A stretch of 64,000 nucleotides of DNA from Amia ocellicauda (GCF_036373705.1 NC_089864.1:1730501-1794500), one strand, 5' to 3'; positions 39,201 through 51,908 are shown, numbered from the stretch's first letter. Made by a program: numbers and translations. The notes: generated by a model from the sequence alone, not told the origin.

Positions 39201-42200
39201 AGGAGATTAGTACCTGTGAGTTTAATGGTGTGTCTCTGAGAGACCCTCACTGCTCCCCCCTCTATCAGATCACATCTCCACTGTGTGTTGTGGTCTGAGG
39301 TCTGGAGCCTCACAGTCAGTGTGGAGAGACAGGGGCGCTCAGTGAAGTATGTGTCTCCCTGCAGCTCAGCGCCTGTCTCAGAGACCCAGCTCAGTCTCAC
39401 ATCAGCACTGGTGTACGGGGGGTGACTGCAGACTCCAGGGCTGTGTCCAGTGTGCAGGAGGCAGCGCAGAGTCACAGTGCTGCCAGCCTTCAGCTCTGTC
39501 TCTGGAGGGACGTCAACTGGAACAACAGAGAAGACACACACAGCACAGTCAACACTGGAAATCAATGCATTTTCAACATAGATCCATATTTATGTCATTT
39601 ATATGTAGCCAGTTTGTGAATTTGGCTATTGTATTATTTCTCTCTGGATGAATTGTGTTGTATTTAACATAAATTAATGTATGTATTAACAAGTTATAAA
39701 GTTATCTACAGTTTGAATTTCACATACACAATGGTTTGTTATTGACATAAGGAAGTAAGAGTTAAAATGAATTTGTGAACTGAAGAGACAAATGTACAAG
39801 TTAATTGAATTGACGTCTCTGAGGCCGGTCTACTTCCAGCCGCTGCGCGCCGCTGCTGCGCAGAAGTGTCGTGACGCACTTCCGTTCTCGCTGTGTTTCC
39901 GGTTTGAGCTGAGTGGAGAGACGCGAGATGATGCTGCGGTGCGTCGGTGCTAATCATGGCTAAATCTCTCATTTAGTTCTGACATCATGTTGAATATGAA
40001 TTAATGTAGGTTAATATGTGGTTATGTTTTGATTTGTGAACACATCTCATGTTTTAGGTGTGTTATTGTGCCGGATGTCTTGGGATTGAGGAAGCAGCCT
40101 GTTATGTCTCCCCGTGGTTAGAAAGGTGGCTGATCCACACAAAACGATTTGAATTGACACTGGTGTCGTACATGTGTATTGTGAAATACTGGTGTTATTT
40201 TATTGAAAGAGACAGTAGTGTGTGTTCGTGCCTTTTCCTGTTTAAGCTCATACAGAGCAGTGACAGTGAACCTGGAGCACAGTGGGTTAAGAGATGAGTT
40301 TGTGTGTTTGTCTCGTCCAGCTGTCTGCCGTATTATCTGGTATTTTCTTATTCTGTACTATGTTGTATTATTCTGTACTTGTATGCTGTAGGTGCAGCCA
40401 GTTTACTCCAGTTGAGAGGCCAGTTACACATCCTTTCATAGCAACATCTAAAAAATAAAAACCCCAAAGAAGTGAGTGTGTCCTGTGTGCTGCATTATTA
40501 CACAGATTATATTAATATATACATTTCTATACAACCTAGAGCATATAATTGTGATTAAAGCCCTGCAATCTCAAATCTAGCCCCAGCCAGGCTTGTCCGA
40601 CAGCTGATCATGAGTCCGACTGCAGCCCCATTACACAGCCTGTACTACTGTTGCAGCCATTCAAATAGTTCACTTTGGTTTTTAATGGCAAAGTGGTTAC
40701 ATTTATTTTAGTTTCTTTATTAAGCTAATTTAGAAAAATGTTTGGAGCATTTTTTGTTTGTTAAAGTGACGACCAAGCGGCCGACAGTGAGTTGATCACG
40801 TTTGATCAATTTAGCCTCTCAAATCAACACTTGACTTGCCTACCATAAAATCCATAGATTTAAAACACTTCAAGCATCTCACACAATGTTAGTTTAAATG
40901 TTCATTATCAGCACCACAGTAAAAAGGCATTTTGACGAGCTGACCTGGCTGCTCTGCTGCACGATCTGAACACTTAATAAAACACGCAGGTTATCTGACC
41001 TCAAACATCAATCGTCACACAGAACAAGGCCATTCTGATGGGCAAGAGTTTCCAACAGTTAGACTAATGAAGTGAAGTCCAATCAAACGAAACAAGACAG
41101 CCTCTCAAATTGCAATCTCTTCAGATGTCTGGTCTCTGTCTCACACTGATCACTAGGTTAAGAGTAAGTTGCTCCCTATAGACGTCTGTAGCTGCTTATT
41201 GACCTGCTGTCAACACAGGGTGAGTCCCAGTGTTACCCACAACCCCCCTGTCTCTACAGCTGGACTCTGACACAGTTCAGTGCTGCTCTCATCAACACAC
41301 TCAGCTCCCAGTGGCTCCTGTCATAATCACTGACTTCAGTCCTGTCCCAGAATCCACCCAACACTGATGAGCGCCGGCACACTTACTGATGAGAAGGGCC
41401 AGATACACAGTGTTGTCCACTCCTTGTTTCTTTCCATTGATGAACTGTTGACAGTAATACAGTCCAGTGTCCTGTGTGTGGAGTCTGTCTATGTGTAGAG
41501 AGCAGTTAGACCCCACACTCAGTCTCCCAGCTCTCTCTGGATTATTGTTCTTCACCTTCCCAAGACCCACCAGCTCAACAGTTGTTTGAGATCCACTGTT
41601 AAAGTTCCACACAGTTGAAGAGCAGTTTGTATAGATCACTGTCTTACAGTGCAGATCAGCGATGCCCCCCACAGTGGAGAACACAGCGACACCTGCAGGA
41701 GAGACACAGTAATGAATCATGAGTGTCCAGTGAGGGCAGCCCTGGTCCTGCAGGGGCCGCAGTGTCTGCTGGGTCTTGGTCCCCTGAGCTCTTCAGTACT
41801 GAACTGAGACACCGATCTACACACTGCTACACATTACGCATAGTCAAATATATTAATGCAAAGATGTGCATTAAACGATATATATTTAAATATAGTGTAG
41901 CGATCCCGACGGGTGTCTGTGTCAGTAGGGCAGTCAATGGGATGGGGGGGTGTAAAGGTGTGTGTCGTGGGTGGGCGGCTCAGCTCGGGGACCCTGCTTG
42001 TGTGTGTCGGTGTGCGTGAGTGTGTGCGTGTCTGTGTGTGCACTGCATGTGGGGGTTGCTGTGTTGGGTAGGGGGGGATGTGCGGGGTTATTTGTGGTTG
42101 TGCGGCTCCCCCCGTCTCCGGGTGGTACAGCCCGAGAGCGGCGATTGGACGGGGAGTCACTGAGGGGGTATTTAAGAGGCGGGACGGGAAGCCAGCGAGA

Positions 42201-44904
42201 GCAGCTGAGCGGAGCCGCCGCACTGGAGGCACGGCGGGTGGAAAGCAATAAGCCTGTTTGTTTTAAGGCTTCATTTATTTCCCTGCTCACCTCGAAACCT
42301 GAGGTCGCTGCAATGTGCAATGTTAATCATTTCTGATTAACTAGTATTGGGGAATCGGCACAACAGGCATGCTTGCGGTATATATACGTTTTTATTGATT
42401 GATTGTGTTTTATGTAGAATAATTAAGATTGGGGATTGTAGGACTCCGATTCAGCGAAGGGTTTGTATTTTAATGCATGCAGTTCAACTCCACTATTCAG
42501 TTAATCCTCCTGTGGGTTTTAATTGTGTCTTTGAAATATATGCACATCTGCAGCACAGCTAATGGGATTAATGGCCATTTTATCCGTGTGTTACAGGTCC
42601 AGAATGATCATTAATTTAAGTGTGTGTGAGTTAGTGGAAAGTTTCACAGTTGTGTGTAGTTTATTTATTTCCTTGTCTTTTGTGTTGCTTTGGAAATGTA
42701 TTTGTACGGTGTCCTCTGTACCGGTTATTAAGGATTTTAAAGAAATGTCTTTTGCAATGGATTGAGATCTGCTGCTGTTTACAACCTGAGTGCAATATAT
42801 TCTGTGTTTTCAATAAAGCAAACTATTTCTTCAGGTGGTTTGAAGTCTCTGGTGCATTTGCTGCTGCAATACATGTGCAGTGTAAACGAATCCGCTCCGC
42901 ATTGAAAGCGGATTAAAGCCCCTGGCCGGGCAGGGAGGTGGCCGCTCCCGGGACAGTGCGGGGGAGAGGCGGGCGCCAGAGCTTGACCATCCGCTGCTGC
43001 TGGGTTTTGTTTGAAACTTGATTTTAATGAACAAAGACCTGTATTTATTTGAAATAATGTATTTAAAACCGGGCTCTGCGTTGGGTTTTGAAGTGCTGCC
43101 CCTTGAGCCACTGAGCAGGCCGGCCTGCGGCTTAATTAGGCGGAATAGGCAAATGCCAGGGGCGCGTCCTCCCCCCTTCATAGTCACACTGACCTGATGG
43201 TGGGGGGTAAGTTATTGAAGCAGTGAGGGACACTGAACGACAAACATGATCAATGAGCATCAGCAGCCACTTCAAACCATGTCAAACAGACCACAGCCCT
43301 CAGTGCCCAGGGAAGAGAGAAGAGGAGGACAAAGGTGCTGCTTGTGATGAAGGAGTAGTGCATCTAATTGCACAGTTACCGCTGGAGCAGCGTTACTACT
43401 AGCTTACTTTGGACCAGGGGTTTTCAAACCGGTCCTGGAGTACCCCCTGCCCTGCTGGTTTTTGTTCCAACTGAGGTCTTAATTACTTAATTGAGTTATA
43501 TTGCTTTGATAGGTCAATGAAGGACTCAATTAAGCAAATAGGACCTCGGTTGGAATAAAAACCAGCAAGGCAGGGGGTCCTCCAGGACCGGTTTGAGTCC
43601 TTGTGTGACTAATGATCTGCATTGATAAGACTTCAGTGGTTCGGTACAGTAGTAGGGTGTCAGTGATTACAAGTGTAGTCGCTTTATAGCCAGAATCTTC
43701 TTGACATTTTGCTGTCTTTGTTCTTGCCTATATTTCCGAGTCTGCTTGTTGTATGGACTTCATTTACAATCACGTTTGCTAGTGATCATTGTTCACTACT
43801 CAGATAATTCAAGCATGGCAGCTTCCAGAACGTGAGATCTCTGGTATGGTGTTTTTTTAATGTTCTAGATGAAAATATTTAAGACCTTCAAAACAAATAG
43901 TTAATATTTAAGACCTTTGAAAGCCTTAAACATTGACTTTAAGACTGAAGGACCCACACTATTGAGGATTGAGTTGCTGCTTGCTTTACATGCAATAACA
44001 TTTTCCTACTGATTTCCATCTTATTGATGTGCTTCTGATACCATAAGCCTACAGTTAATGATTCATCATTTTAGGCTTTGTCGGCACTAATAGCTGGTGC
44101 CCACTGTGCGGTGTGCTGCTGTTTAATCTGGTTTATACGAGTCACATACATGTACGTGTGTGCTGTGCTGTTATGGGATCATGACGTAGCCTGCCACTTC
44201 AGGATTGCGTAGAGGAGGCGTTTATCCCTTCAGTGTTACAGCATTGTGTTCATATTGGTTAATGAAACGGAGCACAATAATATATACTCCTTTCACTGGC
44301 CCAGTCAGACCTGTGGTGCTATGTTGCTACAGGCCAAACTACAAATCTACTGGCCCCTTTCTAATGTTGAACCCTGACACACACACACACACAAACTCTT
44401 CCTCTTTCACACAGTCTGTGAACCACACACTCGCCTCTCTCTCTTGTTCTCTAATACACATTCTTCTCCTTACTTTCTTTTCTCTCTCTCGCACATAAAC
44501 CCCTCTAACCCCCTTCCTCTTCAGCAGTTTTAGAGCTATTCCTGCCACACTACACAACTGCACACCACACTGCTGGCAAAGCTGAGTCTTCTGTGACTTC
44601 AACACATGTAAAACAATGGAAAACATTGTCCATTTCAGTTAGCAGCTCTAGATTTCATTTCCTTCCTTTGTGGCTGTGGTTCCATTAGCCTGTAACTTTT
44701 AAAGATATGATGCGTTATAATTCAAGACAAACACACAGACACAAAGACCCATACTCTTAATACACAATCATATCCACATACACAGACTTATTCAAACTCA
44801 CACACACCCACTGAGAGACAGCGAGAGCAGCTCTTACCTGTGAGGGAGGCGGCAGTGCTGAGCAGCACCAGCAGTAGAAGTCCTCTCTCTCTGTCCACAG
44901 CCAT
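36121..44904 (-). CDS. Ig-superfamily receptor gene L (two Ig domains, Arg in membrane span)
   Basis: Exons on minus: leader 44838-44904 (MAVDRERGLLLLVLLSTAAS), V-type Ig 41387-41692 (IADLHCKTV, LHIDRLHTQDTGLYYCQQF), second Ig 39214-39516 (STVTLRCLL, VRLSWVSETGAELQG, QWRCDLIEGG), Thr-rich stalk 37406-37492, transmembrane 36550-36660 (VELVVRLTVFFIALIAPLVA to YSKRRSS). All phase 1 with GT-AG borders. A possible last exon 36121-36161 would add EEVPSGIELDSTG and a stop, total 304 residues, but this exon is weak. The domain layout and second-Ig motif resemble fish DICP/NITR-type innate receptors. The Arg at the outer edge of the membrane span could pair with an adaptor such as DAP12 or FcR-gamma (inference). 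It is an inverted paralogue of gene R. Confidence 0.78.
36212..36247. repeat. (ATT)n microsatellite
   Basis: About 12 TTA/ATT units. Confidence 0.85.
36303..36540. repeat. 57-bp tandem repeat abutting TM exon of gene L
   Basis: Four units with CTGTCACTGCAGTGTCCGGC starting at 36311, 36368, 36425 and 36482 (period 57). The array ends directly at the splice donor of the gene L transmembrane exon (donor at 36548-36549). Confidence 0.88.
37055..37271. mobile_element. Short hAT-like MITE in arm L
   Basis: CAGAGTTCGAA and TTCGAACCCTG form terminal inverted repeats. Flanking 8-mers ATTCACCC and ATTCAACT are similar, as for an aged 8-bp target duplication. Matching copy in arm R at 59014-59271. Confidence 0.6.
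37694..39125. mobile_element. 1.43-kb non-autonomous element in arm L
   Basis: Starts CAGGGTTCTTGCACC and ends GCGGGAACCCAG, short hAT-like inverted termini with TTTAAGACC-rich subterminal sequence. Flanked on both sides by a direct repeat of about 80 bp (CAGCAGCACAGCGGACACAG to CCGAGTGGAAGAGA). No transposase seen. The counterpart in arm R is 57160-58588. Confidence 0.7.
39825..39965 (+). promoter_or_regulatory. CpG/ETS-rich promoter-like segment in receptor intron (arm L)
   Basis: Within an otherwise AT-rich intron, a block with GCGCGCCGC, TGACGCACTTCCG and TTTCCGGTTTGAG (CRE-like and ETS-core words). It is present in the mirror position of arm R near 56330-56475. It would face plus strand here, antisense to gene L. 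Function is inference only. Confidence 0.3.
41895..42330 (+). other. Promoter-like, possibly LTR-derived block in gene L intron 1
   Basis: Begins TGTAGCGATCCCGACGG, is CpG-rich and carries an inverted CCAAT (GCGATTGG, 42140-42147) and GGTATTTAAGAGG (TATA-like, 42168-42180). AATAAA occurs at about 42812. No matching sequence in arm R. A solo LTR is possible, but I could not find clear ends or a target duplication. Confidence 0.25.
43415..43603. mobile_element. Fold-back MITE
   Basis: A 190-bp palindromic element: CAGGGGTTTTCAAACCGGTC pairs with GGACCGGTTTGAGTCC, and CCTGCTGGTTTTTGTTCCAA pairs with TTGGAATAAAAACCAGCAAG. In gene L intron 1. Confidence 0.8.
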
Positions 44905-46487
44905 CCTCTCACTGCAGGACACTCCAGCACAGACAGTCAGTGGCAGTATATGCGTGTGCGTGTGTGTGGTTTAAGGTTTTACGCTGAGATCTGAGAGCTG
45001 TGACACCACTTCCCTTACACTGCAAGTCCTACTAGGTTTTATTTTAAACAAATTGTAAAGGTTTCTGATCATATATGGTGAGGGACAGACTTCTGTATTC
45101 TGCAGACACTGACTGTAGTTCTGTGAGGTCACTGCAGGACACACACACACACACTCACTCACTCACTCACTATAGTAATAGTATGAGCAACAGCAAAAAG
45201 CTGTAAAATCAGTAACAGCATTAGTATGAGTTGTAGTAACAGAAGCAGTGGTAGTATGAGTTGAAGTAAGATTCAAAAAACGCTGTCACAGGATGTCAGG
45301 AAATGTCGGGTGGGTGCAAGCAGGTAGGCGTTTTTATTTGAGTTACACACAATAAAATACAATAAAATAGTGCTTCCCCTCACAGAGGAGTTTTCTGTGA
45401 AGGGCCCCACAACATAATCAAGTAAAACTGTAAACAAAGACCAAAGGAGCAAACACCGCAGCAGCTCTCAGGCTGGGCTTCAGGGATCAGTGTTCATTTG
45501 GCCGCTCCGAGGCCCAGCACTTGCGACGCGAGTCCCTCTCCTACAGAGAGGAGGCAGAAGTGTTGATAAGGATCAGAGGCGCAGCTGTGGTGAGAGCGCT
45601 GAGTGACACTGCATGGCATGGGGCAACCGGTCAGCAGCAGCCCGTGGCATAGGCGGAATAGGCAAATGCTAGGGATGCTCAAATGAGTGATTTTATTTTA
45701 TTTTATTTTACGAATGCTTTCAGCCTGGGAGCCTGCTAGCGAGAAAGAAACACCATCAGCACCAACCCCCCTGCCCCCCACCTCCCCCCTGGTTTGAACC
45801 GTGGACAAAACACCATCATATTGACTCAGTGCTGACCTCTGAGAGGTGTGAAGGGCTCCGAACCACAGTGATCACATGACAGAGAAGTTTACTACAGTTC
45901 TTGGAAACAGGAACTTGTTGGCTAAGTGTGAAGTACTGCGACAGAAGAGCAAAATCACAGGGGGAGTCCAAGCATTAGAGACGTGTCTCTGTATTCCTCC
46001 TCATGTCCACTATGCCTCTAACACAGTCTACAACCTGAGTCAGGAATGGTCTGAACTCTTAATGCTAGAGCTCTGGCAGCGACCATCTTAACGCACTGTG
46101 TGAGAGGTGCTGTGTCCAGTGGCATAACCATAATTCTGTTATGGGGGGGGGGGGCAAAATATTTTTTGAATAATTGCTTCCCTGTTGCTGTCATCACTGG
46201 TATGGTATATGAGCAAAATATAAGTGACATAACCCTCCAAAAACATTAATACATTGTTAAGCCTGCATTAAAATATCACCCAAATGGCCCAGAAGGTAAC
46301 ACAAAACTAGACCACTTGTAGTGCCAACTCAGGAAGTAGTACAAGACACAGAACAGTTAGTGTGTCGATGTGTGTGTGAAGGTTGGGGGTGGGGGGTGTT
46401 GGGGGGTTGGCAGGGGAAGTCCGTGTGTGTGTGAGTGTGTAAAGGATACAGAACAGAGCTGAGGACAACAGCAACAACAATAATTCA
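44320..46487. repeat. Segmental duplicate A-B (copy 1), contains leader exon of gene L
   Basis: Block A (44320-45130, with the gene L leader exon) and block B (about 45470-46487) recur in the same order and orientation at 49110-49690 and 49715-50650. Long stretches of B (for example 45730-46090 against 50064-50440) are almost identical. Confidence 0.85.
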
Positions 46488-49100
46488 CTACAGTTTTTCT
46501 CATTTGCTAAGACACGCTTAATGAAACTGGGATCACCTTCTTGGCACAGCAGAAATGTTACCACAGATCTCAATGAAAGACCCCAAACTCTGTTGGATTA
46601 ACTGTGTTAACATCTATTAACATCTATTCACAGCTGATAGAAAGTACTTGCATAATTATGAATCTCTGATGCACCTGTGTGAAACTCGTTTGCACAACTC
46701 TTCAATCAGCAATCAGTCCTCATCCATCTATAAAAGATGCCACCTCTGTGTTGCTATTTGCAAGCATGAATCAAAGAGGCCAAAGGCATGGAGGGAGAGT
46801 AAGAGGCGTTTGCATGCGTGGTGGAGGAGCCGCAGCAAGAGGAGAACATAGAGCTCAAGTTTCGAATGAAATTCGGTCAACAATTACAGTATTTTTCTAT
46901 TGCTAACATGGATTGGTCAAAACTGAAGTCACATTGTCAAAACCCTTCAGAAAGTCAGTAAAACAGAAGTGTATGTGGACCAAACTGTGACTACTTTTTC
47001 AATGCTTTCACACAAAATGCATTCAATGACCACATTCTCCAAAATCCATTAACTCTTTTCTCATTCATACTCCACCACCTGCAAAACTAGACATTTTTCA
47101 GCACATTTTCAAATGCTAACACATTCAAAACAGAATGATGGCAAATGTTGTGCAATTCTGCTATTACCAGATTGAAATATATGGAACATTTTGGCATAAT
47201 ATTTCATCATTCCAAACACAGCTGATTGCAGTGTCAGCTGAAAGCCTACCCTAGTGTCCTGTTTTTAGTCTCGTACCTTTATGAGACGTCGAGACAATTC
47301 TCCTGAAGACTGCCAGGGTTGGATTCGATATTCCAGAAGATTCTTTACAAGATGCATCGCCAGAGAAGACATAAGATGTGATGTTCATGAGAACTTGTGT
47401 CCAAATGCACGAGAGAGGGAGAACTAGAACCCTCACAGTACTGGACAGTATGAGTGATTATACTATACATGTGGTTGATGTTTTCTTTATTATTGCAGCC
47501 CTGGAATTTCAGGAATTTGTTTTTTGTTTCAACTTTTTATTTATCACAAGTAAATTACTATATGCAAATATATAGAAAGATTAAAGGATATTGAAGCAAA
47601 TTGCTGTGTTTCTGAATCATTCTTGTCACATATACTTGAGTACAGTCAATAAAGTGAAAACATGTTATTCTTATTCTATAATGAAATACTGATTTATGTG
47701 AAAAATCATTCAAACTTCAAAGATAAAAGTTAATCATTTATGTAATGCTCCCTGTTGTTAGTGTTTTTCATGTCAGTGTGTTATGGGTGACAATGCATGC
47801 TTTCTGATTGAGAATTGTTGCCAGTGTTCTGGTAGAAATAGCTTATTTTGAGACATGTATGATGTGTTTTGCTGGTTTGAGTGAGTTTTAGTGGTGAGAT
47901 TAACTGTTTGACCAAGATGCATGTTGATAATGCAGACTGTATGAAGAGTTTTGAAGCAGCGAAAATGTGACTTCAGTATTGACCGATGCTTGTTTGAAAA
48001 AAAAAAAATTGACCATGTCATGGCTTGTCCTTTGGAGCACTGTGGCATCTATTGTCAGGCTTTTTCAGAATGAGAACAGGGTTACTGTACACCACTGTGT
48101 ATTTCAGCTTTATTGTATTGCCCTGTTGGCAGAACAAACTGTCTACAGTAGTTTGTCATTTAGCAGACACTCTTATCCAGGGCAACATTCATACCCATTT
48201 ATACAGCTGTGCATTTTACTGGAGCAATCTAAGTGAAGTACCTTGCGCAAGGGTACAACAGCACTGACCCACCTGGGATTTGATCCTACAACCTTCCAGT
48301 TATGAGCCCTAACCACTACTCCACAGTGTTATCTATGTTTCATCAATCCCATTTATGTGACTGTCATAATGTCAATTTTCACATGCTTTTTGCTTTTCCT
48401 TTATATAATCCACACACTACCACTCCACCCGGAGAGAGAGGGCTGTTGAGGCCTGGCATGACTCTGTGTGTCATCATTTGGCAATGTTGCCTTCCAGCAC
48501 TCTCGCCTTGAATGAATGGTTTGCAGCACAGCCCTGTATGATACAATTCCTCCCTGCATTCTCTCCTTTTCTGAACCCAATTGAGGAGTTCTTCTCTGCT
48601 TGGAGATGGAAGGTGTATGATCACCGGCCATATGAGCAAATGTCCCTCCTGGAGGCAATGAATGCTGGTGGCCTGGCAATAGGTGCAGAGGACTGCCAGG
48701 GATGGGTACGCCGTGCAAGGAGGCATTTCCCTCGGTGCATTGCAAGGGAAAACATCCAATGTGATGTTGATGAGAACCTGTGGCATTATTGTCAGGAACA
48801 AATGGGCTAAATGTGAAGTTCTGAGTATTTCAACTATTTATTTAGTTTTTTTAGATATTTCCGCCCATATGTTTCCTTTGGTTGCTTTTTTTTTTTTTTT
48901 TTTTTTTTTTTTACAGTATTCAGCATTTCTGAGTCATATTGATAGCTGTATTTTTTGTATTTTGTTTTCCATTGTGTAATGAGTGATTGAAAGAATATAT
49001 AAATTTGTGGTGTTTGATGGAACATTTGTTGCATGTTTTTAATGTTTTGCGAGTGTTAGAGCATTTTGCAAACAAAATTTAGTCATTTTTGCCAGTGAGC
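46488..49100 (+). mobile_element. IS630/Tc1-superfamily relics, two adjacent partial copies
   Basis: Inserted at TA within block B. 46767-46900 matches the Arg/Gly-rich N-terminus of fish IS630-like transposases (RGGGAAARGEHRAQVSNEIR). 47300-47430 gives a first C-terminal segment (EDCQGWIRYSRRFF, RCIAREDIRCDVHENL). 48466-48810 is a second, longer C-terminal copy with LPAFSPFLNPIEEFFSAWRW and RCIARENIQCDVDENLW. Most of the catalytic core is missing. A SINE-like fragment (48150-48310) lies between them. Confidence 0.72.
48150..48325 (+). repeat. Fish SINE-like dispersed repeat fragment
   Basis: Carries TTTAGCAGACACTCTTATCC and the later words TTGCGCAAGGGTACAACAGC and CCTACAACCTTCCAGTTATG, which recur in many fish genomes. 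Recognition is from memory of the word pattern. Confidence 0.6.
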
Positions 49101-49109
49101 TTCAGTTTT

Positions 49110-50650
49110 AGCCAAACTACGATTTCTATTGGCCCCTTTCAAATGTCGAACCCTGACTGACACACGGACACACGTGCACACAAACAGACTCAACCCCTTC
49201 CTCTTTCACACGCTGGCTTTCTGTGAACCACACACTGTCCTCTCTCTCTCTTGTTCTCTAAAACACCTTCTTCTCCTTCCTTCTCTCTCTCTCTTCCCCC
49301 TTCCCTTCCTCTTCAGCAGTTTTAGAGCTATTCCTGCCACACTACACAACTACACACCACACTGCTGGCAAAGCTGAGTCTTCTGTGACATCAACACATG
49401 TAAAATAAATAGAAAACATTGTCCATTTCAGTGAGCAGCTCTTGATTTCAGACAGTGAGAGCAGCCCTTACCTGTGAGGGGGGCGGTAGAAGTCCTCTCT
49501 CACTGTCCACAGCCATCCTCTCACTGCAGGACGCTCCAGCACAGACAGTCAGTGGCAGTATGTGTGCCTCTGTGTGTGAATGCTGTGTGGTTTGAGGTTT
49601 TACATTGAGATTTGAGAGCTGTGACACAACTTCCGCAAGTCCTACTAGGTTTTATTTTAAACAAATTGTAAAGGTTTCTGATCATATATCATGTGGGGAC
49701 AGACTTCTGTATTCTGGGCTTCAGGGATCAGTGTTCATTTGGCCGCTCCGAGGCCCAGCACTTGCGACGCGAGTCCCTCTCCTACAGAGAGGAGGCAGAA
49801 GTGTTGATAAGGATCAGAGGCGCAGCTGTGGTGAGAGCGCTGAGTGACACTGCCCTCCGCTGCTTCCAGTTAGGGCTGTCAATGACCAGAACGACCTACA
49901 GCTGTTGGCACTGATGGGAGACAATCCCCCCCAACAACAGCCATGTCTGGACAGGGGCAACCAGTCAGCAGCCGCGCGTGGCATAGGCAGAATACGGAAA
50001 TGCTAGGGACGCCTTCCATCCATAGGGATGCCCAAATGAGTGATTTTATTTTATTTTATTTTACGAATGCTGTCAGCCTGGGAGCCTGCTAGCGAGAAAG
50101 AAACACCATCAGCACCAACCCCCCTGCCCCCCACCTCCCCCCTGGTTTGAACCGTGGACAAAACACCATCATATTGACTCAGTGCTGACCTCTGAGAGGT
50201 GTGAAGGGCTCCGAACCACAGTGATCACATGACAGAGAAGTTTACTACAGTTCTTGGAAACAGGAACTTGTTGGCTAAGTGTGAAGTACTGCGACAGAAG
50301 AGCAAAATCACAGGGGGAGTCCAAGCATTAGAGACGTGTCTCTGTATTCCTCCTCATGTCCACTATGCCTCTAACACAGTCTACAACCTGAGTCAGGAAT
50401 GGTCTGAACTCTTAATGCTAGAGCTCTGGCAACGACCATTTTAAAGCACTGTGTGAGAGGTGCTGTTTCAGAGTGTGTCATCTGCAGTGTGTTCCAGTGC
50501 ACACAATCACTCAACAAGACACAAAACTGTCAGTGAGTCGTTGTGTGTGTGAAGGTTGGGGGTGAGGGTGTGAGAGTTGTCAGGGGGAGTCCATGTGTGT
50601 GTGAGTGTGTGAATCATACAGTGGACAGAACTGAGGACAACAATAATTCA
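49110..50650. repeat. Segmental duplicate A'-B' (copy 2)
   Basis: Direct duplicate of 44320-46487 without the IS630-like insertion; B' continues past the point where B is interrupted. A' carries a damaged leader exon. Confidence 0.85.
49472..49516 (-). pseudogene. Third receptor leader exon, damaged
   Basis: Minus strand reads MAVDSERGLLPPPS up to the conserved CACAG/GTAAG donor. It is 45 nt instead of the 67 nt of the leader exons of L and R: 22 nt of the hydrophobic core are deleted, which shifts the frame and ruins the signal peptide. No V or second-Ig exon belonging to it is present. A relic of a third receptor copy. Confidence 0.75.
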
Positions 50651-51908
50651 CTAATGAACAACAAGCTGGTGAGAAGCCAGAAGCCTGTATTTCCAGTCAG
50701 TTGCCTGTTTGTATCTCTGTCTCTCTGTCTCTCTCTTTCTGTCTGTTTCCCAATCTTTGTGTGTGTGTCTCCTAACTGTTTATTCCCCTGCCTCTCTATG
50801 AGGGTTTGTCTGTTGGCCTGTGTGCCGTTAGAGGCTGTTAAACGGCCCTGTGGTGACAGACAGGCTGTGGCCTCATTGAGGACCCTGACAGGCGCAGTTC
50901 CTGGCCTCAGGCTGTGTTACTGAGAGATCTGGCCTGAGGAGACGGTCACACATTCTGTGTCTAAACTAATCCCTACCTCAGCTCTTATTATTATAGACTG
51001 TCCATGTGAAGTGAAACCACATCCACAGTCTCTTTATATACAAGGAAGTTCACTGGAAATAGAGCTGCAGGACAGGCAGTAAGGTGGTGTGTGGGATAGA
51101 GGGAGAGAGAGACAGAGTTGGGGGAGAGATGAAGTGTGTCAGAGAGAGAGGCAGGGAAGGAGAAAGGGGGAGGTGAGGCAGAGAGAGAGGCAGAGAGTGT
51201 GTGTCAGTGCAGGAGTGAGGGAGTCAATGTGGCAGTGTGTGTGAGTGAGAGTGAGTGGTGAATGTGAGTGACTTAATGAGGGGGGTCATTGGCATTAACT
51301 GAGATTTGTGTCAGTGAGTCAGTGTGTTTTTGCGTCATATGAATGTGTAAATGTGTGTGAGAAAGAGAAAGAGAGATGTGTTTGTGAGAGATTATGTGTG
51401 TGTGTGTGAGAGAGAGAGTGTGTGGGGGGTGTTACAGAAAGAGTCACACAATCTCTGCACTTGTGAAAGTGAAAGAGTTTGTTTCTATCCAGAGACCCAG
51501 AAACCAAGTCCTTCCAGAACCAGATCACAGTCCAGTAGTGATCCCACAGAATGGGAGCCAGTGTCTGAGACAGACTGAGTGGGTCTGAGTGTGTGTGTGA
51601 GAGAGAGAGGTAAAGTGTAGAGTTATATTGTAGAATCAACTCAGATTGTGTGTGTGTGTTAATATGTGTGAGCCAGCGGTAACCTCACAGAGCTACAGTC
51701 AGTGTCTGCAGAATACGGAAGTCTGTCCCTCACCATATATGATCAGGAACCTTCACTCGGTTTATTTTTTTTGTAAAAAACTAGCAAGTCTTGCAGTGTA
51801 AGGGAAGTTGTCTCACAGCTCTCAGTGCTCAGTATATAATCTAGAGCGCCCCACCACCCTGCTGCTGTGTGTCTGAGTGTCTGTGCTGGAGCTTCCTGCA
51901 GAGAGAGG

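Noticed and set aside
40058..40297. 79-codon frame identical in both arms as a gene
   Set aside because: No recognisable domain. Identity is explained by the recent duplication, so conservation is not evidence of coding.
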